64,000 nucleotides of DNA from assembly GCA_023846275.1 (NCBI GenBank), contig CM043877.1:13375107-13439106 (forward strand), written 5' to 3'. The DNA comes from Vanilla planifolia. Lineage: Eukaryota; Streptophyta; Magnoliopsida; Asparagales; Orchidaceae. Both the position numbers and the translations under genes were made by a program. Positions within the stretch are counted from its first letter, which is position 1; each line of letters starts with the position of its first letter. The notes beneath the pieces were generated by a model. The model had not been told where the DNA came from. It ran no database searches and saw only the letters and a program-made list of their open reading frames with translations. Positions 1-11,266 of this stretch are shown here, in pieces.

Positions 1-239
1 CAGGCACACCTTGATGTCAACTTTGTTGCCTATAAATTGGTGTTTGCTCTAAAACACAAATCAAATGAGACTATTAACAAATATAAAACTTGATAGTCAA
101 AACATTTATGAAACATATGACTTCAATTATGATGAGATTTTCTCACCAATTATAAACAAAATCAATGTGTTATGTTCTTTCTTATAGTTAATCAAGAATG
201 TCCTATTTTTCAAATTGAAGTAAAAAATAACTTTATAGC

Positions 240-1370
240 AATATTTAGGAGATTGTGTTTGTAGAGCAACTGATAAAATTTGTTACTCAAGGGAAGAAAG
301 TGAATCATACTTGCAAGTTGAAAAAAATCATTGGTCATTTTAAACAGTCCAAAGTTTAGCTTCAAAATTTAGTCCGATTGTTATAACTTTTCAATTTCAA
401 AGATACCAAGTTGATCTAGTATTCGTTAAGAAATGTAATTGGTATTATCATCCTGGGAATCTATATAAATGATATTATCCTAACTGATAATGATTTCACG
501 GGTATTATATAGATAAAATAATTTTTAAAGAAGAATTTTTTTGCCAAAGGTATATGGCATCCTTGATACTTCCTTGGGACCGAGGTAGCTCATAGAAAGT
601 ATAAACGTTTTTTGTCTCAATGGAGGTATGTACTTGATTTACTACAATAAGTAGGTCCCAAACCTATTGACACTCCTATTGGCTTCAATATATATTTTTG
701 GAAAGATAATGAAAAACTCTTGGAAAACAAATTCCTAGCAACGACTGATGGACAAATTGAATTACTTTAACAATCATTCAACAAGACATATCATTTGTCA
801 TAAGTATAATTAATCAACTTATTGACAAGTGCAAGAAGGTTTATCGAGATGTTGCTATAATGATTTAAAAATATGCAAAAGAGGTTTCTATAAAGGGAAT
901 AGAATTTGTAAAACATGATCATCTATAAATTGAGGTGTATTCTAATAACGATTATGCTAGCTCTAAAAAGGTGAGAAATCAACTTCAAGCTATTTTGCCT
1001 CGTTGGAAGGTAATCTGATTACTTAGAGAAACAAGAAACAAACCACAATAGCTTAATCTAGTATTAAAATTGAATATCAAGCCATTGCTCACACAACCTA
1101 TCAAATGTTTTGGATTAAGCATTTAATTGAAGGATTTGGTTTTCAGAATTCAAAACCATAGCCCATGTATTATGAAATCAAGTTGCTATTCATAGTGTAC
1201 GTAATTTATCAATTACTAGCAAACCGAGGACATTGAAGTTAATTATCACTTCATTAGAGAGAATGTTGTCCGTCAAAATATTTGCACCGAATTTACTCTT
1301 TTCGACAACCAATTGGTTGATATGTTCTAAGCCTCAACGCCGTTTAAAAAAAATTGTGACAAACTGATGA
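240..1370 (+). mobile_element. Decayed Ty1/copia pol relic (reverse transcriptase to RNase H)
   Basis: Translating the plus strand with frame changes gives a broken copia reverse transcriptase and RNase H tail. Around 240-410 it reads like the stretch before the active site (KLKK, FKQS). Around 440-482 there is YINDIILTDND, a decayed form of the copia YVDDIILTGND active site, so a catalytic aspartate is lost. Around 560-680 it resembles the YFLGxEVA...QWRYVLDLL...PIDTPIGF region. At 930-1370 it resembles the RNase H end (VYSNNDYASSKK, then HFIRENVVRQNI). Stops and frameshifts occur throughout, so it is not functional. No gag, protease or integrase was found before it; the 5' part may lie outside the window. 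Confidence 0.8.
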
Positions 1371-1390
1371 TTAATATCTAAGCTTTTAGA

Positions 1391-1600
1391 GAAAGGGAGT
1401 GTTTAAATATAGTAGTTCTTAATTTATATTACATTAATATAAATATAAATAATAAGCTTAATATTATTTATACTATTAGGTTTTAATTTAATTATTATTT
1501 TTATTGAGTATTTGAATTTTGAACCCTAAATAAAGGGTATCAAATTCCCCCTTTTACATCAACAAAATTTAAACATTTTTCTCTTTGCTAATTAATATAT
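1391..1600 (+). mobile_element. Polypurine tract and probable start of the copia 3' LTR
   Basis: Directly after the pol relic comes GAAAGGGAG (1391-1399), followed by TGTTTAAATATAG from 1400. This is the usual order at the end of a copia element: polypurine tract, then an LTR opening with TG. An AATAAAGGG stretch near 1530 could be an old LTR signal. The LTR end (CA plus a target-site duplication) was not found, so the right boundary given here is arbitrary. Confidence 0.5.
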
Positions 1601-1887
1601 ATTTTCCAATAAGAGAACACTTTTATTTAACTTATAAGCAAAGTTATATAATCATATCAAAGTCAATCCACATTTTAATGTAAAAATAAGCATGTTCCAA
1701 ATTATTTTTGTGATGTGCAAAGGAATTGTCACTTTGTTTATTAAAGACTTAAAAAATTAAAATGGATAAATAATGCTTACAGCTAATGGATTAGTGCAAA
1801 ATTTTTCTCATCGCTTTACTTTATAAACATATATGGTTAGCATCATCTCTTTAATACAATAAGATAAGAATTATTCAAAGTGTGTGC

Positions 1888-1997
<110 letters not shown>

Positions 1998-3046
1998 GAT
2001 TATGTGCTATCTCACATCTAAAAACCTATTTGTCAAATAACTAAGTGAAAACTAGAAGTTTGCATTTTTCACCCATCTCATAAGGATATATAATACATAG
2101 ATTTTTTATATCATTAACGCAACTAAAAATAGGTATCCAATTGTTTTGGGTGACATATCATCCAACTCTATTTGCATATATCCATGAAGTAAAATGATTC
2201 CAAATAAGAATCACACATAAATGCACATATTACTGGAAAAATTTTCTATCCTCAACTTTTTCAATAAGAGAATAGATTATTACTTTTAAAAAAGATATAA
2301 ACTACGTGATTGTATAACCCAAAAATTCTCTCACCTCAAACAACACCAAGACCTTTAAGCTCTTTGCTACTCAAATTTTCATGCATAATCTTTTGTTTTA
2401 TTAAAAAATTATTTTTTACTTTAAAAAATCCCAAAAGGATTTTGAAGACAACTCTATTGTACAAAAAAGCACAATCAAAAGCTAATTGGAGCTCATTCTA
2501 CATGAGAATCAAAAAAATTGTAAAGAACAATCTCCACCCAAACAAGCAAGAATTTTGAACAATTAAAGGGAAAGCAAGTAAAAAAAATCATAGCATACTC
2601 ATGTCATGTATATTAGATAAAAGCCTAGACCAAACTAGTTATAGATTGCTTCTTAAAGACCATTTATTTGTTATAATTATGATCATTGCCTTCTAATCTC
2701 TTGAAGCATTGGAAGGTGGTGACTTGTTGTATTCTCTATTATAAACAGCATCAAGTGCTACAATTAAGCCATCTTGGACAATAAACATTTTCTTGCATGC
2801 TATTGTATGCCTACAAAGAATACTTCACTACTTCTGCCCAACTCTTCCATTTGTCTGTTTTTACTTTCTTATCTTTCATCTTTGCCTTCTAATTCTTCCT
2901 ATTGCTAGCATCATCCCATTGGCTAAAACAACTATTTCAATTGTCAATCCCAATTTGAGGGCTTCCTTTTTTTTAATAATCTTCAACACAATATCTTTTT
3001 AGACATTTCACTCACACCAACTTCTCTTCCTTTTTTATAATCAAAT

Positions 3047-3233
3047 CTTGAGTCTCTCCATTGAACAAACCTAATCTCTTAATCATAAGCTAGATTAAGG
3101 CCACTACTTCAAGAACAATACATTATGGACTTCCACAGATTACAATAACAACAAAATTTTTTGTGTGACAACAATTACTAGATTCCAAGGATTCATTTAC
3201 GTTCCATAATAGATTAATGAGGATCTCTCAAAA
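3047..3233 (+). repeat. Spaced direct repeat, copy 1
   Basis: About 190 bases that recur at 3834-4021 with scattered mismatches. Shared blocks include CTAATCTCTTAATCATAA, AGATTAAGGCCACTA, ATTACTAGATTCCAA and CATTTACGTTCCA. The copies are about 790 bases apart. They may be ends of an old insertion or two copies of a dispersed repeat. No coding content is recognised. Confidence 0.85.
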
Positions 3234-3833
3234 CATGGGTGTACAGTCTTATGAGAATTATCTTGGATCTAAATATAAAAAAATAAAAGAAATAAAAAAT
3301 AAGAGAAAAGAAATGAAAGAAAAAAAGAAGCAACATGAAATAAAAGAATAAAAATGTGTGCATATTTGATGTGTGTACAACATGGTATTATTCATATTTT
3401 TATATGTTAAGCATTCATAATATGTCATATGACATTATGTTATTAATTTATACTTATTATAAATTTGTTAGTTATTCATGTCAATTCATCTATTGGGCAC
3501 TTTATGCTCACCTCTGCTTAGATTACAGGACAGATAAGTCATAGATTTATACAAAAAGGGTGTATATAGTGGCATATGAGGTGTGTAAACCACTCTTATA
3601 TATGTTGATTTTATCTATTATGATATTGTTGAAGATTTTTATAAAACAAAATAAGTATGTATGTATTTTATTTGCTGTGATGTATCAGTAGAATTGTTAT
3701 TAAAGTAAAATTATCGTATCATTATTACATCACCCCCTTCTACAGTGGCTTATGTCCTCACAATTAACTGCGTAAACTCTCATCTGCTGTCGGTGAGATG
3801 ATAATACTGGTGTTATGAGTGGTAGGTCATGAC

Positions 3834-4021
3834 ATTGAGTCTCTTCATTGAACAAAACTAATCTCTTAATCATAAACTAGATTAAGGCCACTATCTCTAA
3901 AACAATACATTTTTTACTTCCATGCATTACAATAACAAGAAAACTTTTTTAGTGACCACAATTACTAGATTCCAATGTTTCATTTACGTTCCACAAAAGA
4001 ATTAGTGGACTTCTCTCAAAG
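3834..4021 (+). repeat. Spaced direct repeat, copy 2
   Basis: Second member of the pair with 3047-3233, in the same orientation. The roughly 600 bases between them show no recognised gene. Confidence 0.85.
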
Positions 4022-5288
4022 CAAATCTTTCAAATTTCAAGAACATCTAAAGGAAAAATCCTTTAATTGATTCTTTAGTTAATTATTGCAAGTCATATCA
4101 CTAGTTCTAATCTCATTGAATATGACATAGACAACGTCGGTCCCAAGTTCAAGGAATTTCTTACCTCTTACATCTAATGACCTTCATTCACTTTCCATGA
4201 AATGAGTGATCTACTTATACAAGAAAAAAATTTCTTAAATACCTCTCCACATCTCCCTTCTATATAGTACTACTCGAGTTTCTATTGTTCAACCTAAAAC
4301 CACTAAACTTGAAAATTTTGATAGTTGTGGTAGTTTAATTTGTAATTTTAATAAAAAAAGGGTATGATAAAGGTTGAGGTTATGGTCACAACCATTCATT
4401 TCTGACCAAGAAATGTGATTGCTTATATGAAATTTATTTTTTATAAAAGTTTTGTTGAAGTAGCATTAAGAATGTAAAAATTCCAAATAATTACAAAGGC
4501 AAAAAAAGTGGTTAATAAAAGGAAAGTAGTATTTTCTTCACAATGAGGATAGAAACTTGAGAGTTTAACCTCTTGAGTAGGATCTTAAATTACAAGGACT
4601 AGAGCTATGACATTTTTTAATGCTAGATATATAGTTATTATCATAAAGAAGAATGTAGGAAAAGAGTTGTCGAGTGTTTTTCTCATGAAGGAATTGGACA
4701 TTATGCTAAAGAGTTTTCACAAGTGTTGGGGAAATCAACTATTGGAAGCAACAAAAAAGGCTAAGTATTTACATATGAAGGATTTACTATAGATGGAACA
4801 ACGTTCAATGCTACAATAAAACGTAAAGGTCAAGTTGTTACATATCAACCCCCATTAGACTTCAAATATATGCTATTAATTAGAAGCAAGATCCATCATT
4901 TATGAATATTATCACTAATATTTTAAAAGTTTTGAATTAACTTATGATAGTTTCATTAATTATGAAACATCGCATTCATCTGTCTCAGACACAATACTTA
5001 TGAACATGATAGTTCATTAGTATAACTTAAAACCACTATTGTTGCATTATCCATAAGAAAAGAAATAACAATAAACAATCACATCAAGGAAAAAAATAAG
5101 TGAAAAGCATGCAACTCAAAATTTATTATGATTGATATAAGGATTAATAGCTTTTTATTATCTTTACTTTGAGACAAATAGTTGTAATATATAATATATA
5201 TTAGAAGCCATTGCAATAGTTGCTTTTGATAATTTAGCATTTGATAAGTATTATATATTTATTTTTTTTTTGTGAGACTATAAGTTAT

Positions 5289-5316
5289 AAATTCCTTTTA
5301 TTTTAAAAAGGAATTT
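5289..5316. repeat. Small perfect inverted repeat
   Basis: AAATTCCTTTT (5289-5299) and AAAAGGAATTT (5306-5316) are exact reverse complements separated by six bases. A hairpin is possible. There is no gene next to it, so no role is assigned. Confidence 0.7.
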
Positions 5317-6986
5317 GAAGTTGCTAGTTATGTGATTATTTATTTGGTTCTAAGGAATAATTACGATGTTTAAAACAAGAATTTTACAAAATAAAGGTTT
5401 TCTGAATGCTAAAAAAAAAAATTTAATTTGAAAAAAAAAGTCTTTTTCTTCCAATTAATTATCATCTCCATTTTGTGTTTCTTCTATGTGAAAAAGTCTT
5501 TTTCTCTTTTACGTGCTAGCTTAAGGTTGTTAATTTTCACATAAAATTACTCTGGAGTTGATATTCACTCTATTCCACATTTATAGACCTCAGTTCTAGG
5601 CATTCGTTTTGTATTTGTGCATCATTTTATGGATGGGTTGAGTCGTCATTCGTGTTGGATTTGATCCATTCTTTAGGCATGAGTGATTCCTAATTTTGGT
5701 AAGTTTCTTAGCCAGTTAATTGTTTGAGTCTTTCGTATTTTAAACAATTTAGGTTTTTATATGTCTTTACATATTTGATTTTTAAACTTGATGTGAATTA
5801 ATATCATTTCTTTGACTTTGACTCATATTATATAATTAACTTACATGACATATTATCCAACACCAACAATCCTACATAAAAAAATAAAAAGATTTGTTTA
5901 ACCTTTATATCTATGATCATAAATGTAGGATTTTAAGTCATAGTTACGATAAAATTATGTAGTTGATTTGGGAGTGCTAAGGCCAAATCCCATTATCTTC
6001 ACATTAGTGGTCTCAGTTCTAAAACGTAACCAAAAGGATGGATTGAAGAGATTATGGAAAAGATTAGACAACATTTTTCTGAATCCATAATACATAATTC
6101 TCTTTCTTAGTTAAAAAATTCATGACTTATCCAACGTTAGTTTGGCCATTAGTAATTAATTATTATTATTAAACAAAATGTAGGTTAGATATCAATGACT
6201 TAAGTTTTAAAGAGGTTTAGTTGATATTGATAACTTTTATAGTATATTAGAGAATGTAAGTTAGCTAGGATGCATTCCCTTTTTGTGTAATTGAACTTCC
6301 AAAATTCTTATTTCATGTTCAATATTTTAACTTTAGTGGAGAAGCAAAGAATGGTTACTAAAATCATGAGGATATCTATGTATTAAAATTAGAGATAGTT
6401 AAGCTTTCCCATATGCGTATGTCAACATAAGTTGGTTAATGCCAACTCATTATTTCTCCTATGAGGACCAGGATTCCATCCTTGGATACTCATTTTATTT
6501 CAATTGTCAAAATGACACATCTTAAAAATGCATTGATCTTTATGCCTATTTATGCACTTTTTCTCACATGTACACTTCCCAATTTGGTGGTTGCCATTAG
6601 CATGATGATGAGATATGGAGTGATCTTTTGAGGCAATGAGTCATGCATTATGTTTTCTTGGGCATAGGTATGTAAGCATAAACACCAAGAGGCAATGATC
6701 ATCGAATATTACAAAACTACTTAGCTATCAAATTGGCAACCAAGTTTTAAATGATGATGGTAGTCTTTGAGATGAAGTTTTGAGAACATACATGATATAT
6801 AAGAGGATACCATTAAGGTGAAGACTTATGGGAAGCTGATCTATGAAAGGAAAGATGATTAAATGATGAGTAGGAAATGACAACAAAATTTCCACTCTTA
6901 ATGACCCATACATATCATTCATTCCTTCGGACAAGTGCTCAAACTTCTCCTATACTAACACCATGACGCAAATTATTAGACTAAAT

Positions 6987-8309
6987 AATTATTATTATTA
7001 TTTTTTTGATTCAAAAGAGGCATAAGCCTAACAAAAGATACACCGTGAATCCCTCACGGAGGGTCAAAGAGAAAATCGATCAACATTAGTTTAACTAGTG
7101 GCTTAGGCAGGGCCATCCCCCCATTCCAAGCAAACTCATGACAACAAGCACCACGTGCCACCCAATCAGTCGCCGCATTTCCCTCCCTATAGATGTGGGT
7201 AATACGAAGGCCATCCAGACATCTAGCATATGCGATGACCTCAGCTAGAGGGCCAACCTCAGGCGGGTTCGAAATGATCCTCCTGACCTCCGACAACGCC
7301 AGCATCGAATCAATCTGTATCTCCACTGCACGGTACTGGATCAAGGAATCCTTCAAAAGCTTGAAGGCTTCAGCATCGCCTGAACCTCCATGGCTACGCA
7401 GGCCTGCGAAAGAACCCTCTTGCCCAGCACCCATATAGGCTTTCCCAAGAAATCCCTCACCACAATTCCAAGGCCGGCGGAGTTGTGACCAAAAGCAGCG
7501 TCACAGTTAACTCTGATCCATCCAGTGGGGGGGGGGAACCCAAGTAAGAGTTACCGGCACTTCCGAAGAACTGCATAGGCTCCCGCTGGACATGGATGAA
7601 TGATGGCTACATGGCTTCGCTGCTACAGTAAGCTCCATCCTCATGTTGTGCATCATAGCACTGGGATTGCAAACGGGAACATTATGTCGCTTCATGTTCC
7701 GTCTCTCCCAAATGTAATACATAGTGGTCGCCAATATAGCGGCATGACCAGCACCAACCCCGTGTCTCGCCGCCGGTGCAGCAATGAGCTCCAAAGCCCG
7801 GTCAAGGAAGGTCAACCCCGCGATCCAAGACCTCAGCAGCACAGCCGTCGCCTCGCATGCATGCATGCCCTTCCAAAAAACCTGGGCTTGCGGACATTCC
7901 CAAAACAGATGCTGCGTGGACTCCTCCGCCGCGCAGCCCCAAGTGCACCAACTATCTAGAGCCATTCCTCTCCGAGCAAGCCAGGTCATCGTAGGGAGGT
8001 GGTCACCGATAACACGCCACAGGAACATTCGTACTCGTGGCAATGTCCTCATCTTCCACAAGCTCCTCATGCGGTCCAAGACCACCCTGTTTTTCGGCCT
8101 GAGGACGTTGCCGGCGCTGCACTTTAGATCCTGGTAAATCCTGCCATTGTCAACCCCCTCAGCCTCGGTCTGCACCTGAATCAGAGTATCCTTCTCTGTC
8201 AAACGGGCCCTGGGCAAATGTAGAACCCTGTCAAACAAAAGTGCACCTGCCCACTCGCGTATCCTGTCAACATCCCAGTCCCCATCCTCTGTGAGGCAAC
8301 CAGCCACGC
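6987..8309 (-). mobile_element. 5'-truncated, frameshifted LINE (zf-RVT plus RNase H)
   Basis: GC-rich minus-strand block in AT-rich DNA. From 8307 it reads the C-terminal part of a plant non-LTR retrotransposon ORF2. The zinc-binding zf-RVT region is clear: LPRVRMFLWRV, then LPTMTWLARRGM, then C-x3-C, ESTQHLF, C and FW. An RNase H (RVT_3) domain follows: WIRVNCDAAFG with the first catalytic Asp near 7500, IQIDSM with the second, and HIYREGNAATDWVA near the end. A ten-base G run at 7527-7536 separates the two frames, and another shift lies near 7430. The 3' end is an A7 stretch plus (TAA)n on the minus strand (6987-7007). All of the reverse transcriptase core and endonuclease is missing, as in a typical 5'-truncated insertion. 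No clear target-site duplication is seen; ACGCAA occurs near both ends (6966 and 8305) and is only a weak candidate. Confidence 0.88.
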
Positions 8310-8598
8310 AATAAATAACAACATAAATGGAGTTGCTAAATCATGTAGTTTATTGGTTGAAAACTTTCTTTGTATATTTTGTAGATATGTTGACTATAAA
8401 TCAAAGAATTATTTTAACTTTGGACCCATTAAATCTGTTTAGAGGCAATGGAGTTGCTAAATCATGTAGTTTATTGGTTGAAAACTTTCTTTGTATATTT
8501 TGTAGATATGTTGACTATAAATCAAAGAATTATTTTAACTTTGGACCCATTAAATCTGTTCATGACAACAATTCCATTCTAATAAATAACAACATAAA
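8310..8598 (+). repeat. Perfect 121-bp-period tandem duplication with flanking motif
   Basis: Positions 8327-8439 and 8448-8560 are identical over 113 bases, with a period of 121. The 18-base motif AATAAATAACAACATAAA lies just before copy 1 (8310-8327) and again after copy 2 (8581-8598). The perfect identity points to a recent event. It directly abuts the truncated 5' end of the LINE. The 102-codon ORF across it repeats itself and is not considered a gene. Confidence 0.93.
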
Positions 8599-8599
8599 A

Positions 8600-10023
8600 G
8601 TTTGTTTTATAACATCAAAAGCTAGTCTCAAATGATCTTTTTTCTTTTAGTGCAAATGAATACCCACACATACATGCATATTTAACATATCATGACTTAA
8701 TATATCACTCATTATATCTTTTGGGAAGTGGATATAATAAGAAACAAAAAAGTTATACAAGATGGATATTAATTTATTATGGTTTGATAATCATTAATTA
8801 AAAACAATTAGTTTGATCACATTCAATAAACAATCACTTATATTAATGCAAAGACAGTTATGATATATTCTTAATATGGTACTCTTTTGTGTCACAAAGC
8901 ATTTTTTTATTATTTGTAATTTGACAACAAAAACAAAATCCAAATCTCATAAGTGTTAATTATTTTAAAAAGTATCATCATGATGTCAAACAATATGTCT
9001 TATATCTACATAATTCTATAAGTACAGAGTTAGTATGTCACATATAAGAGAGTAAATCACATCTTTTAAAAACATTGCAAAATTAAATATATAATAAATA
9101 AGAACTAAAATACCACAAAAATAAATACAAAAAAATAAAGACATACATAAGATTTTTCAATAACTCCACCTTACTTCTTCCACTTACATTTACATCAATC
9201 AAATGATTAAGATTCTATTTTATTGTTTCCAAAAGTAAATGACTAAAATTTTTGCACACTAAGCTCATAAGAGATCTACACATCAACTTAAAAAAAAGTT
9301 GCACACTTCAATCCAAAGAAACATTAGAATAAAACAAAAAAAAAACACAAAATAATAACAATCTTTCAAGACTTGTCAATAAGAAATTTTTTTAAAATAA
9401 AACTAGTAATGAAAAATACTACTTGAAGAGATTTTTAACCAAGTTCATAAATTTGATTGAAGGTGTCACAATAATAATCAATAAACAAAAATACAAAATA
9501 AAATGATAAATCAAACCCACCAATTAAAAATATTCAAAACAAGATTAAAACTTCCATTACACATGTTAAGACTAAAAATTGTTTTAAAATTTTTCTTACA
9601 TAAATTTTTTTAATAAATGATAACATCTAAATTGTATTATCATCTATCAATATCATCTATATGACACTCCAATCAAACACTACCTAAAAACAAAATCACA
9701 ACAAATACTTTTTGCAATAACATTCTTTGAAGTTTTTGTTCATAGTAATGCCTCATTACTTTGCAAAGGTGTTGAAATATGTCAAAAAGATGACAAGATA
9801 TAAGAAGCATCCTTGCCTATACAAAGCACAGCTAAACAAGTGGACCTCAATCACTTGATTCAAATTCTCAAAAACCTACTTAACGATTATAATGAGTTAA
9901 GCATTTCATCAAACACCTTGAGGTGTACAATTTCACAACATAAGAAGTACTACATAAGTCACCACAAACAGAACAAACTCCTGCCTTATAACAGAATTAA
10001 CGCAACAGAAAGACTAGTATTCT
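8600..10023. other. AT-rich spacer, 3' side of the RNR2 gene
   Basis: No gene recognised. The last 100-200 bases before 10024 are somewhat less AT-rich and are probably the 3' untranslated region of the minus-strand RNR2 gene. I could not pick a convincing polyadenylation signal. Confidence 0.5.
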
Positions 10024-11046
10024 TCAGAAATCGTCGTCCATACGGAACTCGTGGATGGCGCCATTGCCGTTCAAGCTTGACATAACAGACGCCTTCTGAT
10101 ACTCACCGACCCTCTTCTCAAAGAAGTTGGTCTTTCCCTGGAGCGAGATGAGCTCCATCCAATCGAAGGGATTCGAAGCGTCGTACATCTTGCTGTAGTT
10201 CAATGCCCCAAGAAGCCGATCGGCGACAAACTCGATGTACTGACTCATCAGATCGGCGTCCATTCCGACAAGGGCGCAGGGAAGGGCATCACAAACGAAT
10301 TCTTTTTCAATGTCAACAGCATCAGCGACAATCTCCCGGACTCTTTCCTCGGAGAGCTTGGCATTAAGAAGGCTGTACAGGAGGCAGGCGAAATCACAGT
10401 GAAGGCCTTCGTCCCGAGAGATCAGCTCGTTGGAAAACGTGAGTCCGGGCATAAGCCCGCGCTTCTTGAGCCAGAATATCGCGCAGAAGCTACCGGAGAA
10501 GAAGATTCCCTCGACGCAGGCAAAGGCAAGAAGGCGCTCCGCAAACGTTTCGGATGCGTCGATCCATCGAAGCGCCCACTCGGCCTTACGCGCGACGCAG
10601 GGGACCGTCTCGATTGCGCGAAAAAGGCGGGATTTTGCGGTGGAGTCCTTGATGTAGGTCTCGAGGAGGAGGCTGTACATCTCCGAGTGAATGTTCTCGA
10701 TGGCGATCTGGAATCCGTAGAATGCCCGGGCCTCGGGAAGCTGCACCTCGCACATGAAGCGCCCGGCAAGATTCTCAAGAACGATGCCGTCCGAGGCAGC
10801 GAAGAAGGCGAGGACGTGGGTGACAAAGTGGCGCTCCTCCGAGGTAAGGGTATGCTCCCAGTGGCGGAGGTCTTGCGAGAGGTCGACCTCCTCCGCGGTC
10901 CAGAAGAAGGCCTCGGCTTTCTTGTACATCTCCCAGATCTGCGGGAAACGGATCGGGAACATGCAGAATCGGTCGGGATTGGGAGCAAGGAGTGGCTCGT
11001 CATACTGCTCGTGGCGGCCGGCTGAAGCGGGTGGAATCGCCGGCAT
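10024..11046 (-). CDS. TSO2: Ribonucleoside-diphosphate reductase small subunit (R2), TSO2/RNR2-like
   Basis: An intact, intronless 340-residue ORF for the class I R2 subunit. R2 makes the di-iron/tyrosyl-radical cofactor used by the R1 subunit to reduce ribonucleotides to deoxyribonucleotides. All expected iron ligands are present: D86, E117, H120, E179, E213 and H216. The radical tyrosine is Y124 in IHSEMYSLL. Other family marks are [10 protein letters not shown] (27-36), [25 protein letters not shown] (292-316) and the acidic C-terminus FRMDDDF, which docks on R1. Length is normal for a plant R2. The start is supported because the RFCMFPI core begins about 26 residues in, as expected. Codon use is GC-rich, unlike the flanks. 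The gene should be active at S phase; see the E2F-like repeats upstream. The exact paralogue (TSO2 versus RNR2A/B) cannot be fixed by eye. Confidence 0.96.
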   Translation of the reverse strand: MPAIPPASAGRHEQYDEPLLAPNPDRFCMFPIRFPQIWEMYKKAEAFFWTAEEVDLSQDLRHWEHTLTSEERHFVTHVLAFFAASDGIVLENLAGRFMCEVQLPEARAFYGFQIAIENIHSEMYSLLLETYIKDSTAKSRLFRAIETVPCVARKAEWALRWIDASETFAERLLAFACVEGIFFSGSFCAIFWLKKRGLMPGLTFSNELISRDEGLHCDFACLLYSLLNAKLSEERVREIVADAVDIEKEFVCDALPCALVGMDADLMSQYIEFVADRLLGALNYSKMYDASNPFDWMELISLQGKTNFFEKRVGEYQKASVMSSLNGNGAIHEFRMDDDF

Positions 11047-11085
11047 TACTGAAAAAGAAGGTTAAAGTTGATCTGGGATCGTGGG

Positions 11086-11163
11086 AGCGGGAGAGGAACG
11101 ATGCGCTGAGAGAATAAAGCAAAGCGCTGAGAATGTGGGAGCGGCGGAGCGGGAGAGGAACGA
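11086..11163 (-). promoter_or_regulatory. 62-bp-period duplicated leader with two E2F-like sites
   Basis: AGCGGGAGAGGAACGA occurs at 11086-11101 and again at 11148-11163 with a single possible terminal difference. On the gene's strand each copy reads TCTCCCGC, one base from the E2F consensus TTTCCCGC (11087-11094 and 11149-11156). GTGGGAGCGG is also duplicated (11081 and 11135). E2F control of plant RNR genes is established; binding at these exact sites is inference. Confidence 0.55.
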
Positions 11164-11189
11164 AGCGCGGAGAGAAAAAAGTATTTTCG

Positions 11190-11201
11190 TATTTATAAAT
11201 A
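11190..11201 (-). promoter_or_regulatory. Candidate TATA box of the RNR2 gene
   Basis: TATTTATAAATA is a perfect 12-base palindrome about 145 bases upstream of the R2 start codon. It would place transcription start near 11160, with the duplicated repeat inside or at the edge of the leader. A short inverted repeat (GGAGGGAAA at 11218-11226, TTTCCCTCC at 11235-11243) lies just upstream. Confidence 0.5.
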
Positions 11202-11266
11202 AAGAATATGGGGAGATGGAGGGAAATTTCTAATTTTCCCTCCTTTAATTCCCTCAGCCCGCACAC

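Noticed and set aside
7193..8137. Plus-strand ORFs over the LINE
   Set aside because: Shadows of the minus-strand zf-RVT and RNase H frames; no domain of their own.
8327..8635. 102-codon ORF with an internally repeated protein
   Set aside because: The protein repeat only reflects the 121-bp DNA duplication; AT-rich codons and no domain.
10399..11025. Long plus-strand ORFs (up to 208 codons) opposite the RNR2 gene, and a 193-codon minus ORF in another frame
   Set aside because: They are shadows of the GC-rich, intact R2 reading frame, which has all catalytic residues.
11000..11266. 88-codon minus ORF upstream of RNR2
   Set aside because: It starts upstream of the TATA box and overlaps the R2 start in another frame; composition follows promoter repeats.
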